A stretch of DNA of 64,000 nt from Aerosticca soli (GTDB lineage: Bacteria; Pseudomonadota; Gammaproteobacteria; Xanthomonadales; Rhodanobacteraceae): positions 2,651,501-2,715,500 of the forward strand of contig NZ_AP018560.1 of assembly GCF_003967035.1 (NCBI RefSeq), given 5' to 3'. How positions within the stretch are numbered: position 1 is the stretch's first letter; every line of letters starts with the position of its first letter. Both the position numbers and the translations under genes were made by a program. Below the pieces are notes generated by a model. It saw nothing but the letters and a program-made list of their open reading frames with translations, searched no databases and had not been told where the DNA came from. This document shows, one piece after another, positions 24,384 to 34,207 of this stretch.

Positions 24384-27236
24384 TCAAAAGGCGAAACCCA
24401 GCGCCGCGGCGATCGCCTGGACCTGGTTGCCGATGCGCTCGAGCGTGGGCTCGCGCGGGGCCAGCCGCGGGCGCAGGTCCAGCGTGCAGGCGAGCGATCG
24501 CCCGAGCAGGTCGGCGTGCGCGGCGGCGAGCGTGTCGGCGTGGGCGGGCCCGATGAGGCCGGCCGCATGGCAGGCCTTGATCAGTGCCGCGGTGGCGGTC
24601 GCCTCGAGCAGGGCCGGATGCCGGGCGGCATGCGCCAGCACCAGCCCCTGCAGCAGGAACTCGATGTCGAGCAGCATGCCCGGACCCTGCTTCAGATCCA
24701 GCCATGCGGCATCGGAACGGTCGCGCTCGGCGCGCCAGCGCCGGCGCATCGCACTCACCTCATCGCGCACGGCAGCCGGATCGCGCACCGCCGATAAGAC
24801 TTCCCGCCGCACCGCGGTCGCCGCGGCCTGCACCGCGGCGTCGCCGGCCACCGGCCGCGCGCGCAACAGCGCCTGGTGCTCCCAGGTCCAGGCACGCGCC
24901 TGCTGGTAGGCGGCGAAGGATTCCAGGCTGGAGACCAACAGCCCCTTGGAGCCGTCCGGGCGCAGGCGCGCGTCGACCTCGTACAGGCGCCCCGCGCGGG
25001 TCAGCGCGGTGAGCCAGTTGATCACCCGCTGGGCAAGGCGCTGGTACCAGCGCATCCCGTCGAGCGGGCGCGGGCCGTCGCTCTGCGCGGCGGCGCGGGC
25101 GCCGTCGTAGACGAACACGAGGTCGAGATCGGAGGCGAAACCGAGTTCCTCGCCGCCCAAGCTGCCATAGCCCAGCACGGCGAAACCCGACCCCGGTCCC
25201 GGCAGCCGGCCGTGCTGGGCGACGAGCTCGCGCTCGGCCAGCGCCAGCACTGCGCCGACCACCGACTCGGCCAGCGCGGCGAGCCGGCGCGCGGTGGCCA
25301 CCGCGTCGACACGACCGTCGCCGAAGGCCAGGCCCAGGCGAAAGGCCAGTGAATCCTTGACCTCGTTGAGCCGTTCGAGCTCGGCCTCGGCCTCGCGCTC
25401 GTCCAGCGCGCCGAGCGCGCGGCTGATTTCGGCGGCGATGTCGGCGCGCTTGAGCGGCAGCTGGTCGATGCGCGGGTCGAGCACGTCGTCGAGCAGCAAG
25501 GGCTGGGCGATCACCCGCTCGGCGAGCAGGGCGTGGTCGGCGAACAGCCGGGCCAGGCGCAATCGCGCGGCCGGCTGCTCCTCGAGCAGGGCGAGATAGG
25601 AGGAGCGTCGCGCCACCGCCTGTACCAGCCGGCACAGCCTGAGCAGGCTGACCGCCGGGCGCTGCGTCTGGCGGGCGGCGGCGATGAGCTGCGGCAGCAG
25701 CCGGTCGAGCTGCTCCCGGGTGCGCGCCGGCATCGCCCGCAGCGGCGCCGAACAGGCCAGCTGGTGCAGCGCCTCGGCGACCTCGCCGGCGGCAGCGAAA
25801 CCGGCCGCCTCGAGCTGCGCGACGGTCGGCGGCGCCTGGGCCGCCTGCCGCCACAGGGCGACGTCGTCCGCGGCGGCAGCGGCGGCGGCACCACGACCGG
25901 GCGGCATCAGCACTGCGGCGAATTCCTCGGCGACCACCGCGCGGTGCCGGGCCAGTTCGGCGGCCAGCGTGGGCCAGTCCGGATAATCGAGCCCGAGCGC
26001 GATGCGCTCGCGGCTGAGCGCGTCCTCGGGGACGTCGTGGGTCTGCGCGTCGCGCAGCATCTGCACCCGGTTCTCCAACCGGCGCAGGAAACCGTAGGCC
26101 GCGCGCAGCGCCCGGGCCCGCGCCGCCGGGATCAGGCCGCGCGCCTCGCAGGCGGCCAGCGCCGGCAGCAGTCCGCGGACCCGCAGCGAGGGCTCGCGGC
26201 CGCCGCGGATCAGCTGCACCAGCTGCACGATGAACTCGATCTCGCGGATGCCGCCGGGGCCGAGCTTCAAGTTGTCGGCCAGATCCTTGCGCGCCACCTC
26301 GGCATCGATCAGCGCCTTCATCTCGCGCAGGCCGGCGAAGGCGGTGTAGTCCAGATACTTGCGATAGACGAACGGGCGCAGCAGCTCCAGCAACCGCTTG
26401 CCGGCCAGGCGATCGCCGGCGACCGGGCGCGCCTTGATCCAGGCATAGCGTTCCCAGTCGCGGCCCTCGCTCTGGTAGTACTGCTCCATCGCCGCGAACG
26501 ACAGCACCAGCCGGCCCGCCTGGCCGAACGGGCGCAGGCGCAGGTCCACGCGCGCGGCGATGCCGTCCACGGTGGGCTCGCCGAGCAGCCGCAGCAACTG
26601 GCGCGCCAGGCGGGTGAAGAACTCGCCGTTGTCCAGCGGGCGCGCGCCGTCGGTCTGGCCGCCGTGCGGGTAGGCCAGCACGAGGTCGACGTCGGAGGAG
26701 AAATTGAGCTCGCCGCCGCCGAGCTTGCCCAGCCCCATCACCACCAGCCGCTGGCGCACCCCGGCGGCATCGCGCGGCTGACCGAAGCGCGCGGCGAGCG
26801 TGCGTTCGCACCAGCCGAGCGCGGCGTCGAGCAGCACCTCGTAGAGCACGCTGGTGGCGGCCAGCGTTTCGCCGAGCTCGTCCAGGCCGTTGACGTCGCG
26901 GAACACCAGCCGCAGGGCCTCAGCGTGCCGGAAACGGCGCAGGGCGGCGAGCGCGCCGGCCTCGTCCGCTGGCAGCCGCAGCGCGTCGAGGCGCGCGCCG
27001 GCGTCGGCGCTGGCGCGCAGCCGTTCCAGGCCCTGCGCGGCAAGCAGCGCGGGCTCGCGGCGCCAGACCTCGAAGGCGAAATCGCTGGCCAGCAGGGTGC
27101 GACGGATGCGCTCGGCGACGCCGGCGTCGTCATAGAGCAGCACGCCCGCGGCGCGGCAACGCGCCATCAGCTCGGCATAGCGGTCGTCGATCAGGGCGCG
27201 CAGCGCCGGCGATTCGCGGCTGGACATGGCCGCCAT
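24384..27236 (-). CDS. glnE: Bifunctional glutamine synthetase adenylyltransferase/deadenylylase GlnE
   Basis: A 950-residue regulator that adds AMP to or removes it from glutamine synthetase under PII control. Both nucleotidyltransferase domains keep their metal-binding aspartates: NFSSDVDLVLAYP (about residue 170) in the N-terminal deadenylylase half and LGFASDLDLVFVYDG (about residue 700) in the C-terminal adenylylase half. Helical linkers carry the usual GPGGIREIEFIVQLVQLIRG and GPGMLLDIEFLLQGLVL. The start is ATG 27236 or 27227. It is divergent from the sulfatase gene. Confidence 0.96.
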   Translation of the reverse strand: MAAMSSRESPALRALIDDRYAELMARCRAAGVLLYDDAGVAERIRRTLLASDFAFEVWRREPALLAAQGLERLRASADAGARLDALRLPADEAGALAALRRFRHAEALRLVFRDVNGLDELGETLAATSVLYEVLLDAALGWCERTLAARFGQPRDAAGVRQRLVVMGLGKLGGGELNFSSDVDLVLAYPHGGQTDGARPLDNGEFFTRLARQLLRLLGEPTVDGIAARVDLRLRPFGQAGRLVLSFAAMEQYYQSEGRDWERYAWIKARPVAGDRLAGKRLLELLRPFVYRKYLDYTAFAGLREMKALIDAEVARKDLADNLKLGPGGIREIEFIVQLVQLIRGGREPSLRVRGLLPALAACEARGLIPAARARALRAAYGFLRRLENRVQMLRDAQTHDVPEDALSRERIALGLDYPDWPTLAAELARHRAVVAEEFAAVLMPPGRGAAAAAAADDVALWRQAAQAPPTVAQLEAAGFAAAGEVAEALHQLACSAPLRAMPARTREQLDRLLPQLIAAARQTQRPAVSLLRLCRLVQAVARRSSYLALLEEQPAARLRLARLFADHALLAERVIAQPLLLDDVLDPRIDQLPLKRADIAAEISRALGALDEREAEAELERLNEVKDSLAFRLGLAFGDGRVDAVATARRLAALAESVVGAVLALAERELVAQHGRLPGPGSGFAVLGYGSLGGEELGFASDLDLVFVYDGARAAAQSDGPRPLDGMRWYQRLAQRVINWLTALTRAGRLYEVDARLRPDGSKGLLVSSLESFAAYQQARAWTWEHQALLRARPVAGDAAVQAAATAVRREVLSAVRDPAAVRDEVSAMRRRWRAERDRSDAAWLDLKQGPGMLLDIEFLLQGLVLAHAARHPALLEATATAALIKACHAAGLIGPAHADTLAAAHADLLGRSLACTLDLRPRLAPREPTLERIGNQVQAIAAALGFAF

Positions 27237-27349
27237 TGTGCGCGGCGGCACGGATGAATCGCCAGCAACCCTTTACGGCAAACCCACACGCGATTGATGG
27301 CCATACCGTTACATTCCCGTTTCACTCGGATGACAACCCAAAGGCGCCC

Positions 27350-29224
27350 ATGGCTCGATCCGCCCCGCCCCGCCGCCGCTGGCACCGCAGCGCCGTCCTC
27401 TTGACGCTAGCGGCACTCGGCTTCGTGGTGCTGACCGGCTGGCTGGACGGCGGCGCCGGCGTGGCACCCGGACGCCTGCTGGCCCAGCCGCTCTATCCGC
27501 TGGCCAATGCGCTGCCCGGTCTGTTGCTCGCCGGGCTGCTGCTCGCGCTGACCCGCCGGGTGCTGCTGTCCTTCGGCCTGGTGCTCGCGCTGCAGGGCCT
27601 CCTGGTGACGGTGAGCCGGCTCAAGATGCAGAACCTGCGCATGCCGTTGGTGCCGGCGGATTTCGACATGCTGGGCCAGTTGCGCGGCGGCGGCGCGCAT
27701 CTGCTACTCGGCTATCTGCCGCGCGGGTTTTGGCCTTATCTGGCCGCGCTCGCCGCGCTGGGAATGATCGTCGCGCTCTGGCGCCGCGAACCGCCGCTGC
27801 TGACGCCGCGACCGCGCCTGGCGCGCCTTCTGGCCGGTGGCGCATGCGCCCTCGCGCTGGTCAGCCTGATCGCCGGCCTGCCGCTCTGGGGTGCGCTCTA
27901 CAACGGCCACCGGTTGTGGCTGGAACCGTGGTCGGCGAGCGGCACGGTGGAGCATTCCGGCCTGCAGAGCGCGCTGGTGATGTACCGCCTGCAGGACGCC
28001 ACGCGCCGTCCCAAGCCCGACCCGCGCGCCGCCGCCGCGCTGATCGGCGAAACCTCGCCGGCCGTGCGCGAGCGGCTGCAGCAGGCGGGCGTCGGCGAGC
28101 GTCCGGACATCGTCGTGGTGCAGAGCGAGTCCTTCTTCGATCCGGCCATCCTGCGCGGCTATGCCGGCACCGACCTCACCCCGAACCTGCACCGCCTGGC
28201 CGCGCAGGGCGCGAGCGGCCCGCTGCGCGTGCCCACCTTCGGCGGCGGCACCATCCGTACCGAGTTCGAGGTGCTCACCGGGCTCTCGCTGCGCTATTTC
28301 GACGAGCTCAAGTTCCCCTACCTGCAGATGCGCGCGAAGGTGGTGCCCGGCCTGGTGCGCAGCCTGCGCGCACACGGCTACGAGACGCTGGCGATCCACG
28401 GCAACGACCCGGGCTTCTGGAACCGCAGCCAGGCCTTCCGCGCGCTGGGCTTCGACCGCTTCGTCGCCCAGTCGGCGTTTCCCGCCGATGCGCCGTACGA
28501 CGGCAAGTACATGGCCGACCGCGCGATGACCGACCAGATCCTCGATGAGCTCAAGGACAGCGGACCGCCGCAGTTCGTCTTCGCGATCAGTCTCGAGGCA
28601 CACGGCCCCTATGACGTCGAACCGGCCGATCCGGCCGAGCGCGACGCCATCCCGGTGCCGCCCGGGGTCACCGGCAAGGCCCGTCGCGAACTGCAGAACT
28701 ACCTCTATCACATCCGCCATGCCGACCAGGAGCTGGGCCGGCTGGCCGAGGCGCTCGCCGCGCGCGAACGGCCGACCCTGCTGCTGTTCTACGGCGACCA
28801 TCTGCCGGGGCTGACCGACAGCTTCCGCGCGCTGGGCTTCGTCGATGGCCGCGACATGCTGAGCGAGCCCGGCACCTGGCTGCTGCTCGACACCCACGGC
28901 GGCGACCGGCCCGCCCGCGAGGAGCTGGCCGCCTGGATGCTGCCCGGACGCGTGCTCGCCGCCGCCGGCATCCACGACGAGCCCTACTTCGCCCTGACCC
29001 AGGTACTGGCCCCGCAGCTCACGCCGCTGACCCGTGCGCCGGAGGCGCCGCCTGTGGATGCGCTGCGCGACCGCACCCTGGACCGGGCGATGGCCAGCGT
29101 CGCGCGACTGCGCCTGGACGGCAAACTCGACCGCCTGTTCGCGCCGCAGGGCCTGCTCGCGCCGCCCAGGCCGCCGCGCACCGGGCCCTTCGAGGACACG
29201 CCGATGCGCGGCGTCTCGCAGTAA
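27350..29224 (+). CDS. LTA-synthase-like membrane sulfatase/phosphotransferase
   Basis: A 624-residue protein with an N-terminal membrane region of about five helices (residues 12-210) and a periplasmic alkaline-phosphatase-fold domain. Motifs: VVVQSESFFDPAILRGY, the GGGTIRTEFEVLTGLS nucleophile block (threonine), and the metal-binding LFYGDHLPGL. These belong to the LtaS/OpgB family, which transfers phosphoglycerol or phosphoethanolamine-type groups onto glycans or lipids. In Gram-negative bacteria they often decorate periplasmic glucans or lipid A. AAAGG precedes ATG 27350; the real substrate is not predictable. Confidence 0.9.
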   Translation: MARSAPPRRRWHRSAVLLTLAALGFVVLTGWLDGGAGVAPGRLLAQPLYPLANALPGLLLAGLLLALTRRVLLSFGLVLALQGLLVTVSRLKMQNLRMPLVPADFDMLGQLRGGGAHLLLGYLPRGFWPYLAALAALGMIVALWRREPPLLTPRPRLARLLAGGACALALVSLIAGLPLWGALYNGHRLWLEPWSASGTVEHSGLQSALVMYRLQDATRRPKPDPRAAAALIGETSPAVRERLQQAGVGERPDIVVVQSESFFDPAILRGYAGTDLTPNLHRLAAQGASGPLRVPTFGGGTIRTEFEVLTGLSLRYFDELKFPYLQMRAKVVPGLVRSLRAHGYETLAIHGNDPGFWNRSQAFRALGFDRFVAQSAFPADAPYDGKYMADRAMTDQILDELKDSGPPQFVFAISLEAHGPYDVEPADPAERDAIPVPPGVTGKARRELQNYLYHIRHADQELGRLAEALAARERPTLLLFYGDHLPGLTDSFRALGFVDGRDMLSEPGTWLLLDTHGGDRPAREELAAWMLPGRVLAAAGIHDEPYFALTQVLAPQLTPLTRAPEAPPVDALRDRTLDRAMASVARLRLDGKLDRLFAPQGLLAPPRPPRTGPFEDTPMRGVSQ

Positions 29225-29457
29225 CCCGCGCCACCCGTCCGCGCCCGATCGGCTTGGGCCGCATGGACCGCGACCGGTAAGATCCGGCGCATCACGATGG
29301 ACAGTGCCCGCGCCAGCACGATGCCTTTGGGAAGCCCGCCCGCGGCCCGGCGCGCGGATGGCGTTTCCTCGCCGCCACAAACGGCCGCCACGGCCGCAGT
29401 CCCGAGCCATCCGCCCGCGCGCGATCTCGCGCAAGCCCGGTTGCCCCGAGGCGACGG

Positions 29458-31554
29458 ATGAGCGCGACGCCGCCCCCCGCGGCCACGGCCCGGCGCTGGC
29501 CGTGGCTCGGCGAGTTCCTGGCCGGTGAAGCACGTGCCTGGGTGTACGTCGGCAAATGCGTGCTGGCGATCTTCCTCACCGGCTGGCTGGCGATGTGGCT
29601 GCAGCTGGAAAAGCCCTCCACCGCGATGCTGACGGTGATCGTGGTGATGCACCCGCAAAGCGGCATGGTGCTGGCCAAGAGTTTCTACCGCGTGCTCGGC
29701 ACGCTCACCGGCAGCCTGTTCGGGCTGGCGCTGATGTCGGCCTTTCCGCAGCAGCGCGAGCTCTTTCTGTTCCTGCTGGCGCTGTGGGTGGCGCTGTGCG
29801 CGGGCGGCGCCACGCTATACCGCAACTTCATGGCCTACAGCTTCGTGCTGGCCGGCTACACGGCGGTGATCGTGGTGCTGCCGGCGATCAGCGATCCGCG
29901 GCAGATCTTCGACTCGGCGGTGATGCGCGTGAGCGAGGTGCTGCTCGGCATCGGCGTCACCGCGGTGGTGAGCGACCTCATCCTGCCACAGCGTCTGCGC
30001 GTGCTGCTCAGGCACAGCGCGCAAGGCCAGTTCGCGCATTTCATCGACCTGGTCCGTGAAGCCACCCGCGGCGTGCTGCCCCGCGAGCGGCTGGAAGAGG
30101 CGCATCTGGACATCATGCGCGCAGCGATCCAGCTGGAAAACCTGCGCGCATCGGTGATCTTCGAGGATCCGGAAGTGCTCGCGCGCAGTGCGCGCATGCG
30201 CCTGCTCAACCAGCGCTACATGGCCGCGGCGACCACGCTGCAATCGCTGCACCATCTGGTGAACCGGCTCAAGCGCCGCGGCCGCGATGCCGTGGTGACG
30301 GCGCTGGTCGAGCTGTACCGGCCGATCGGCGAGGCACTGGACGTGCCGCAGCGGCATGAGCCGGCGGTGCTCGAGGAGCGCCTGCGTGCCTGCCTGGCCG
30401 CGTTTCCCGCGCACCTTGCACCACTGCGCGAGCACTTCGAGGAACACGCCGCCCGACTGGAGTTCGACACCGGCGCGGCGCTGGTCGAGCGGTTGCTGGA
30501 GGAACTCATCGGCTATACCGGCGCGGAAGCCGCCCTGCGCAGCGGGCAGCCGCTGCGCGGCAGCGTCGAGCGGGTGCGTTTTCGCCGCGGCAATGATCTG
30601 GTCGGCGCCGCGGTGGCGGTGGCGCGCACCTTTCTCACCATGACCGCGCTCAGCCTGTTCTGGCTGGCCAGCGCCTGGCCCTCGGGCGCCAACACCATGC
30701 TGATGGCAACGGTGTTCTCCGGCCTGCTGGCCACCTCGCCCAACCCGGTGCTGTCCGCCTCGCGAACGCTCTATGGCTATGCCATCGGTTTCCTCGCGGG
30801 TCTGGTGATGGAGTTCTACCTGCTGCCCAGCAGCGAGGGCTACGGCATGCTGGTGCTGGCCTGCGCGGGACTGATGATGATCGGCCCCTATCTGCAGACC
30901 CGGCCCGCCCTGGCCGGCATGGGCTCGGGCTATTCGCTCGGCGTGATCGGACTGACCTCGATCAGCAATCCGATGGTCTACGACGCCGTGCAGTTCTTCA
31001 ACACCGGGCTCAGCCAGCTGGGTGGAGTCGGCCTGTCGCTGGTGTCCTTCATGACGATTCCGGGCATCGCCGGCTCGCGCTGGCAGCAACGCCGGGTGCT
31101 GCGCCTGCTGCGCCGGGAGGTCGAACGCGCCGCGCGCGCACCGCTGGACGGACTGGCCTGGAGCTTCGAGAGCGCGACCCGCGACCTGCTGCAGCAGGTG
31201 GTCAGCGGCACCCGGCCGGGCAGCGAGCTCCTGGCCTGGGCGCTGAGCGTGCAGGAGACCGGACGCACGCTGATCGAGCTGCGCCAGGATCTCGCCGAGA
31301 CCGCGCTCGACGCGCCGGCCAGGCTCGCCATCGACCGCGCGCTGACGGCGGTGGCGCAACTCTACGAAGCGCCGGACGCCAGCCGCTGGCTGGAGGCCGA
31401 TGCGGCGGTGCTGGCGGCGATCCATGCCGCGCCCGCGGGCGCCGCCGTGCGCTTGCATCTCTATCAGCTGCGCAGCGCCCTGCGCGACGAGGAATCGCCG
31501 CTCGCGCCGTACCAGCCCCGACCTGCCGCAGGAGCTTCCCCACATGCCCCATGA
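29458..31554 (+). CDS. FUSC family exporter subunit, second cluster
   Basis: A 698-residue FUSC (AaeB-type) protein with two six-helix bundles, the first beginning about residue 30 (KCVLAIFLTGWLAMWLQLEKPSTAMLTVIV) and the second about residue 385. GAGG is seven bases before ATG 29458. Its last 11 bases overlap the DUF1656 start, then HlyD follows four bases after it, an AaeB-X-A type module without an outer-membrane gene. Any channel would have to be shared, perhaps the one at 4831-6288. Confidence 0.93.
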   Translation: MSATPPPAATARRWPWLGEFLAGEARAWVYVGKCVLAIFLTGWLAMWLQLEKPSTAMLTVIVVMHPQSGMVLAKSFYRVLGTLTGSLFGLALMSAFPQQRELFLFLLALWVALCAGGATLYRNFMAYSFVLAGYTAVIVVLPAISDPRQIFDSAVMRVSEVLLGIGVTAVVSDLILPQRLRVLLRHSAQGQFAHFIDLVREATRGVLPRERLEEAHLDIMRAAIQLENLRASVIFEDPEVLARSARMRLLNQRYMAAATTLQSLHHLVNRLKRRGRDAVVTALVELYRPIGEALDVPQRHEPAVLEERLRACLAAFPAHLAPLREHFEEHAARLEFDTGAALVERLLEELIGYTGAEAALRSGQPLRGSVERVRFRRGNDLVGAAVAVARTFLTMTALSLFWLASAWPSGANTMLMATVFSGLLATSPNPVLSASRTLYGYAIGFLAGLVMEFYLLPSSEGYGMLVLACAGLMMIGPYLQTRPALAGMGSGYSLGVIGLTSISNPMVYDAVQFFNTGLSQLGGVGLSLVSFMTIPGIAGSRWQQRRVLRLLRREVERAARAPLDGLAWSFESATRDLLQQVVSGTRPGSELLAWALSVQETGRTLIELRQDLAETALDAPARLAIDRALTAVAQLYEAPDASRWLEADAAVLAAIHAAPAGAAVRLHLYQLRSALRDEESPLAPYQPRPAAGASPHAP

Positions 31555-31744
31555 GATCGTCGTCTACGGCGTGCTGATCCCCGGCCTGCTGCCGATCTTC
31601 CTGGCCGCGCTGGTGGTGATGGCGGTGATCGACACCGCCCTCGCCCGGCGCGGGCTGTACCGCAAGGTCTGGCATCCCTCGCTGCTGCGTCTGGCCCTAT
31701 TCACCTGCCTGTTCTGTGCCGGCGGGCTGCTTTTGATCCGGTGA
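31544..31744 (+). CDS. DUF1656 small membrane protein (AaeX-like), second copy
   Basis: A 66-residue protein with two hydrophobic helices and the motif RKVWHPSLLRLALF that matches the copy at 7274-7486 (YRLIWHPPLFNFALY). The start ATG 31544 lies within the last 11 bases of the FUSC gene, and the adaptor gene begins four bases after its stop. Confidence 0.9.
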   Translation: MPHEIVVYGVLIPGLLPIFLAALVVMAVIDTALARRGLYRKVWHPSLLRLALFTCLFCAGGLLLIR

Positions 31745-31748
31745 CGTC

Positions 31749-32747
31749 ATGAATGTGAATGCGCAATCCGTCCTGCGTTTCCTGATCACCGCCAGCGTGG
31801 TGGTGATCGCCCTGCTGCTCGGGCATCTGCTGTGGAAACGCTATCTGTACGCGCCATGGACCCGCGACGGCCGCGTACGCGCCGATGTGGTGCAGATCGC
31901 GCCGGACGTCTCCGGCCTGGTCAGCGCGGTGCGCGTGGCGGACAACCAGTTCGTGCATCGCGGCGACGTCTTGTTCGTGATCGACCAGGCGCGCTTTCGC
32001 AACGCGCTCGCCCAGGCCCGGGCCAACCTGGCCGCCGCCGAGGCCAACGCCCGCGCTGCCGGCGCCAACATCGCCGCCGCGCTGGCCGCCGCCAAGGCCA
32101 GGGAGAAGGAATACGCGATGTACGCGGCGCAGTCCTGGCGCCGGCAGCGCATGGGCGAGGAGATCTCCCGCGAGGCCCGCGAGGATGCTGCCGCCACTGC
32201 GGATGCGGCGCAGGCCACCTGGCAGCAGGCGCAGGCCGGCAGCCACCAGGCCAGCGCCACGCGCGAACAGGCCCTGGCCGCCGTGGAGCAGGCGCAGGCA
32301 TCACTGGAGCGGGCGCTGCTGGACCTGGATCGCACCGAGGTGCGCGCGCCGTTCGACGGCTATGTCACCAACCTCGACGTGCGTGTCGGCGACTATGCCG
32401 CCACCGGCTCGGCGCGGCTGGCGCTGGTCGACGCGCACAGCTATTACCTCTACGGCTACTTCGAGGAAACCAAGCTGCCGCACCTGCGTGTGGGTGATCC
32501 GGCGGACGTGCGCCTGCTCGCCGGCGGCATCCACCTCAAGGGCACCATCACCGGCATCGCCCACGGCATCAGCGACCGCGACAACCCGACCGGCGCAGAC
32601 CTGCTGGCCAGCGTCAACCCGACCTTCAACTGGGTGCGCCTGGCCCAGCGCATCCCGGTGCGGGTGGCGATCGACCCTTCGCAGATGCCGCCGGGCATGG
32701 TGCTCGCCGCCGGCATGACGGCGACGGTCGAGGTGCATCCACGCTAA
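31749..32747 (+). CDS. HlyD/EmrA-type periplasmic adaptor, second cluster
   Basis: A 332-residue membrane fusion protein with a transmembrane helix (about residues 10-28), lipoyl half (DVVQIAPDVSGLVSAVRVADN), an alanine-rich coiled coil from about 85 to 185, and second half (VRAPFDGYVTNLDVRVGDYA). The signature YFEETKLPHLRVGD and the C-terminal TFNWVRLAQRIPVRV also occur in the first adaptor. It ends the second efflux module; the M28 gene converges 49 bases later. Confidence 0.94.
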   Translation: MNVNAQSVLRFLITASVVVIALLLGHLLWKRYLYAPWTRDGRVRADVVQIAPDVSGLVSAVRVADNQFVHRGDVLFVIDQARFRNALAQARANLAAAEANARAAGANIAAALAAAKAREKEYAMYAAQSWRRQRMGEEISREAREDAAATADAAQATWQQAQAGSHQASATREQALAAVEQAQASLERALLDLDRTEVRAPFDGYVTNLDVRVGDYAATGSARLALVDAHSYYLYGYFEETKLPHLRVGDPADVRLLAGGIHLKGTITGIAHGISDRDNPTGADLLASVNPTFNWVRLAQRIPVRVAIDPSQMPPGMVLAAGMTATVEVHPR

Positions 32748-32796
32748 AGCCGAGCGCCGGCACGGCCCAAAATGGCAACGTGCGCGGGACCCGTTT

Positions 32797-34191
32797 TCAG
32801 GGCTTGGGCGGCGCCTCGCGGCCGAAACGTCCGGCCGCTCCCGGAAACACCACCGGGCTTTCGTAGCCGTCGGCCGACACCGCGCTGACGCCGAAGAAGG
32901 CATCATCGATCACCACGTGCGCGAGCACGCTGCGGTCGACGTCGCCCACCGCCCGTGCGAACTGCCACTGCGGCGCGGTGGTGTCGCGCCAGTGCACCCG
33001 GTAACCGGCCGCGCCGGGTACCCGCTGCCAGCGCACGGTGGTATCGCTGGCCAGGGCGCCTTCGATGTCGACCCCGGCGGGCGGCGCCGGCGCCCGGCTC
33101 AGCGCGGCCATGGTCAGGGCATTGAGCGCGCTGACGCGGGCCAGATAATGCCAGTCGATGCCGTCCAGGGTGTCGCCGTAACGCACCCCGTGCTCGCTGC
33201 GCAGGTCCTGATGCTGGCGGGTGTAGTCCTCGCGCGACTCGGTGACCCGCACTGCGGGAAAGCCGGCCTCCAGGAACGGCACCTGATCCCCGCCGCGGCC
33301 GTAGCGGTCGGTGCGGTAGACCATGCGTACGTGGAAATCCGGCAGATAGGTCTCGGCCAGGGCGGCCATGTAGCGGGCCAGGTTGCGCGAGGGCGAGTCC
33401 ACCTCGCCGCCGTGATAGCGCCGGTAGGCGGCCTGCGCCGGCGTCTCGTCGCTGCGCGTGCCTTCGGAGAACACCCGCACGTGAGTGCCGTCGCGCACAC
33501 CGTCCTGGCCCAAGCTGTTGCCGACGATGTCGTTGTTGAGGTCTGCCTCCACCTGCCAGCCCTGGGCGAGGGCGTACTCGGCCAGCAGCTTGCCGCCGTA
33601 CAGGCCCTGTTCCTCGCCCGAGAGCGCGGCGAACACCAGCGTGGCGCGGTTGTCCGTCCGGGCCAGGAGCCGCGCGACCTCGATCAGCGCGGCCACGCCC
33701 GAGGCGTCGTCGTCGGCGCCCGGCGCCTCGCGCTCGGCGTCCATCACGTCGCTCGCGCGCGAGTCCAGATGGGCGGTCATCACGATCACGCGCTGGGGAT
33801 CGCTGCTGCCGCGCTTGACCGCGATCACGTCGACGATCTCGGTGGGCCCGGGCAGACGCGGGCCGGTGAAGCTGCGCGAGGGCGTCGACACCTGCAGACA
33901 GCCGCCGCAGGTGGCACCGATATCGGCAAAACGCGATGCCACGTAGCGCCGTGCGGCGCCGATGCCGCGCTTGGTCGAGCGGGTGTCCGACAGCGTGTGC
34001 CGGGTACCGAAGCCGACCAGCGCGGTGAGCGTGGTGCGCAACGCATCCTCGCTGACCGCCTCGACCAGGGCATGCAGTTCCGGATGTTCCAGCGGCTGCA
34101 CCGGCAAGGTCGCAACCTCACCGTCCGCGATGGCAGCACCAGTGGCCATGGCACACGTGGCGGCAAGAAAAAAAGCAGGCAGGCGCGGCAT
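32797..34191 (-). CDS. Secreted M28 family metallopeptidase
   Basis: A 464-residue exported zinc aminopeptidase of the M28 type. A signal peptide (PRLPAFFLAATCAMATGAAIA) is followed by a region with a cysteine pair in ATCGGCLQV. The catalytic part has zinc ligands in MTAHLDSR, GADDDASG and SGEEQGL, and a later histidine in SREDYTRQHQDL. The C-terminal ~100 residues (VRWQRVPGAAGYRVHWRDT) form a fibronectin-like domain. ATG 34191 is preferred over 34200 because GGAA/AAGGA is about 10 bases upstream. Its leader contains a heptamer repeat array. Confidence 0.92.
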   Translation of the reverse strand: MPRLPAFFLAATCAMATGAAIADGEVATLPVQPLEHPELHALVEAVSEDALRTTLTALVGFGTRHTLSDTRSTKRGIGAARRYVASRFADIGATCGGCLQVSTPSRSFTGPRLPGPTEIVDVIAVKRGSSDPQRVIVMTAHLDSRASDVMDAEREAPGADDDASGVAALIEVARLLARTDNRATLVFAALSGEEQGLYGGKLLAEYALAQGWQVEADLNNDIVGNSLGQDGVRDGTHVRVFSEGTRSDETPAQAAYRRYHGGEVDSPSRNLARYMAALAETYLPDFHVRMVYRTDRYGRGGDQVPFLEAGFPAVRVTESREDYTRQHQDLRSEHGVRYGDTLDGIDWHYLARVSALNALTMAALSRAPAPPAGVDIEGALASDTTVRWQRVPGAAGYRVHWRDTTAPQWQFARAVGDVDRSVLAHVVIDDAFFGVSAVSADGYESPVVFPGAAGRFGREAPPKP

Positions 34192-34207
34192 CGGCGGCAT
34201 TTCCTTC

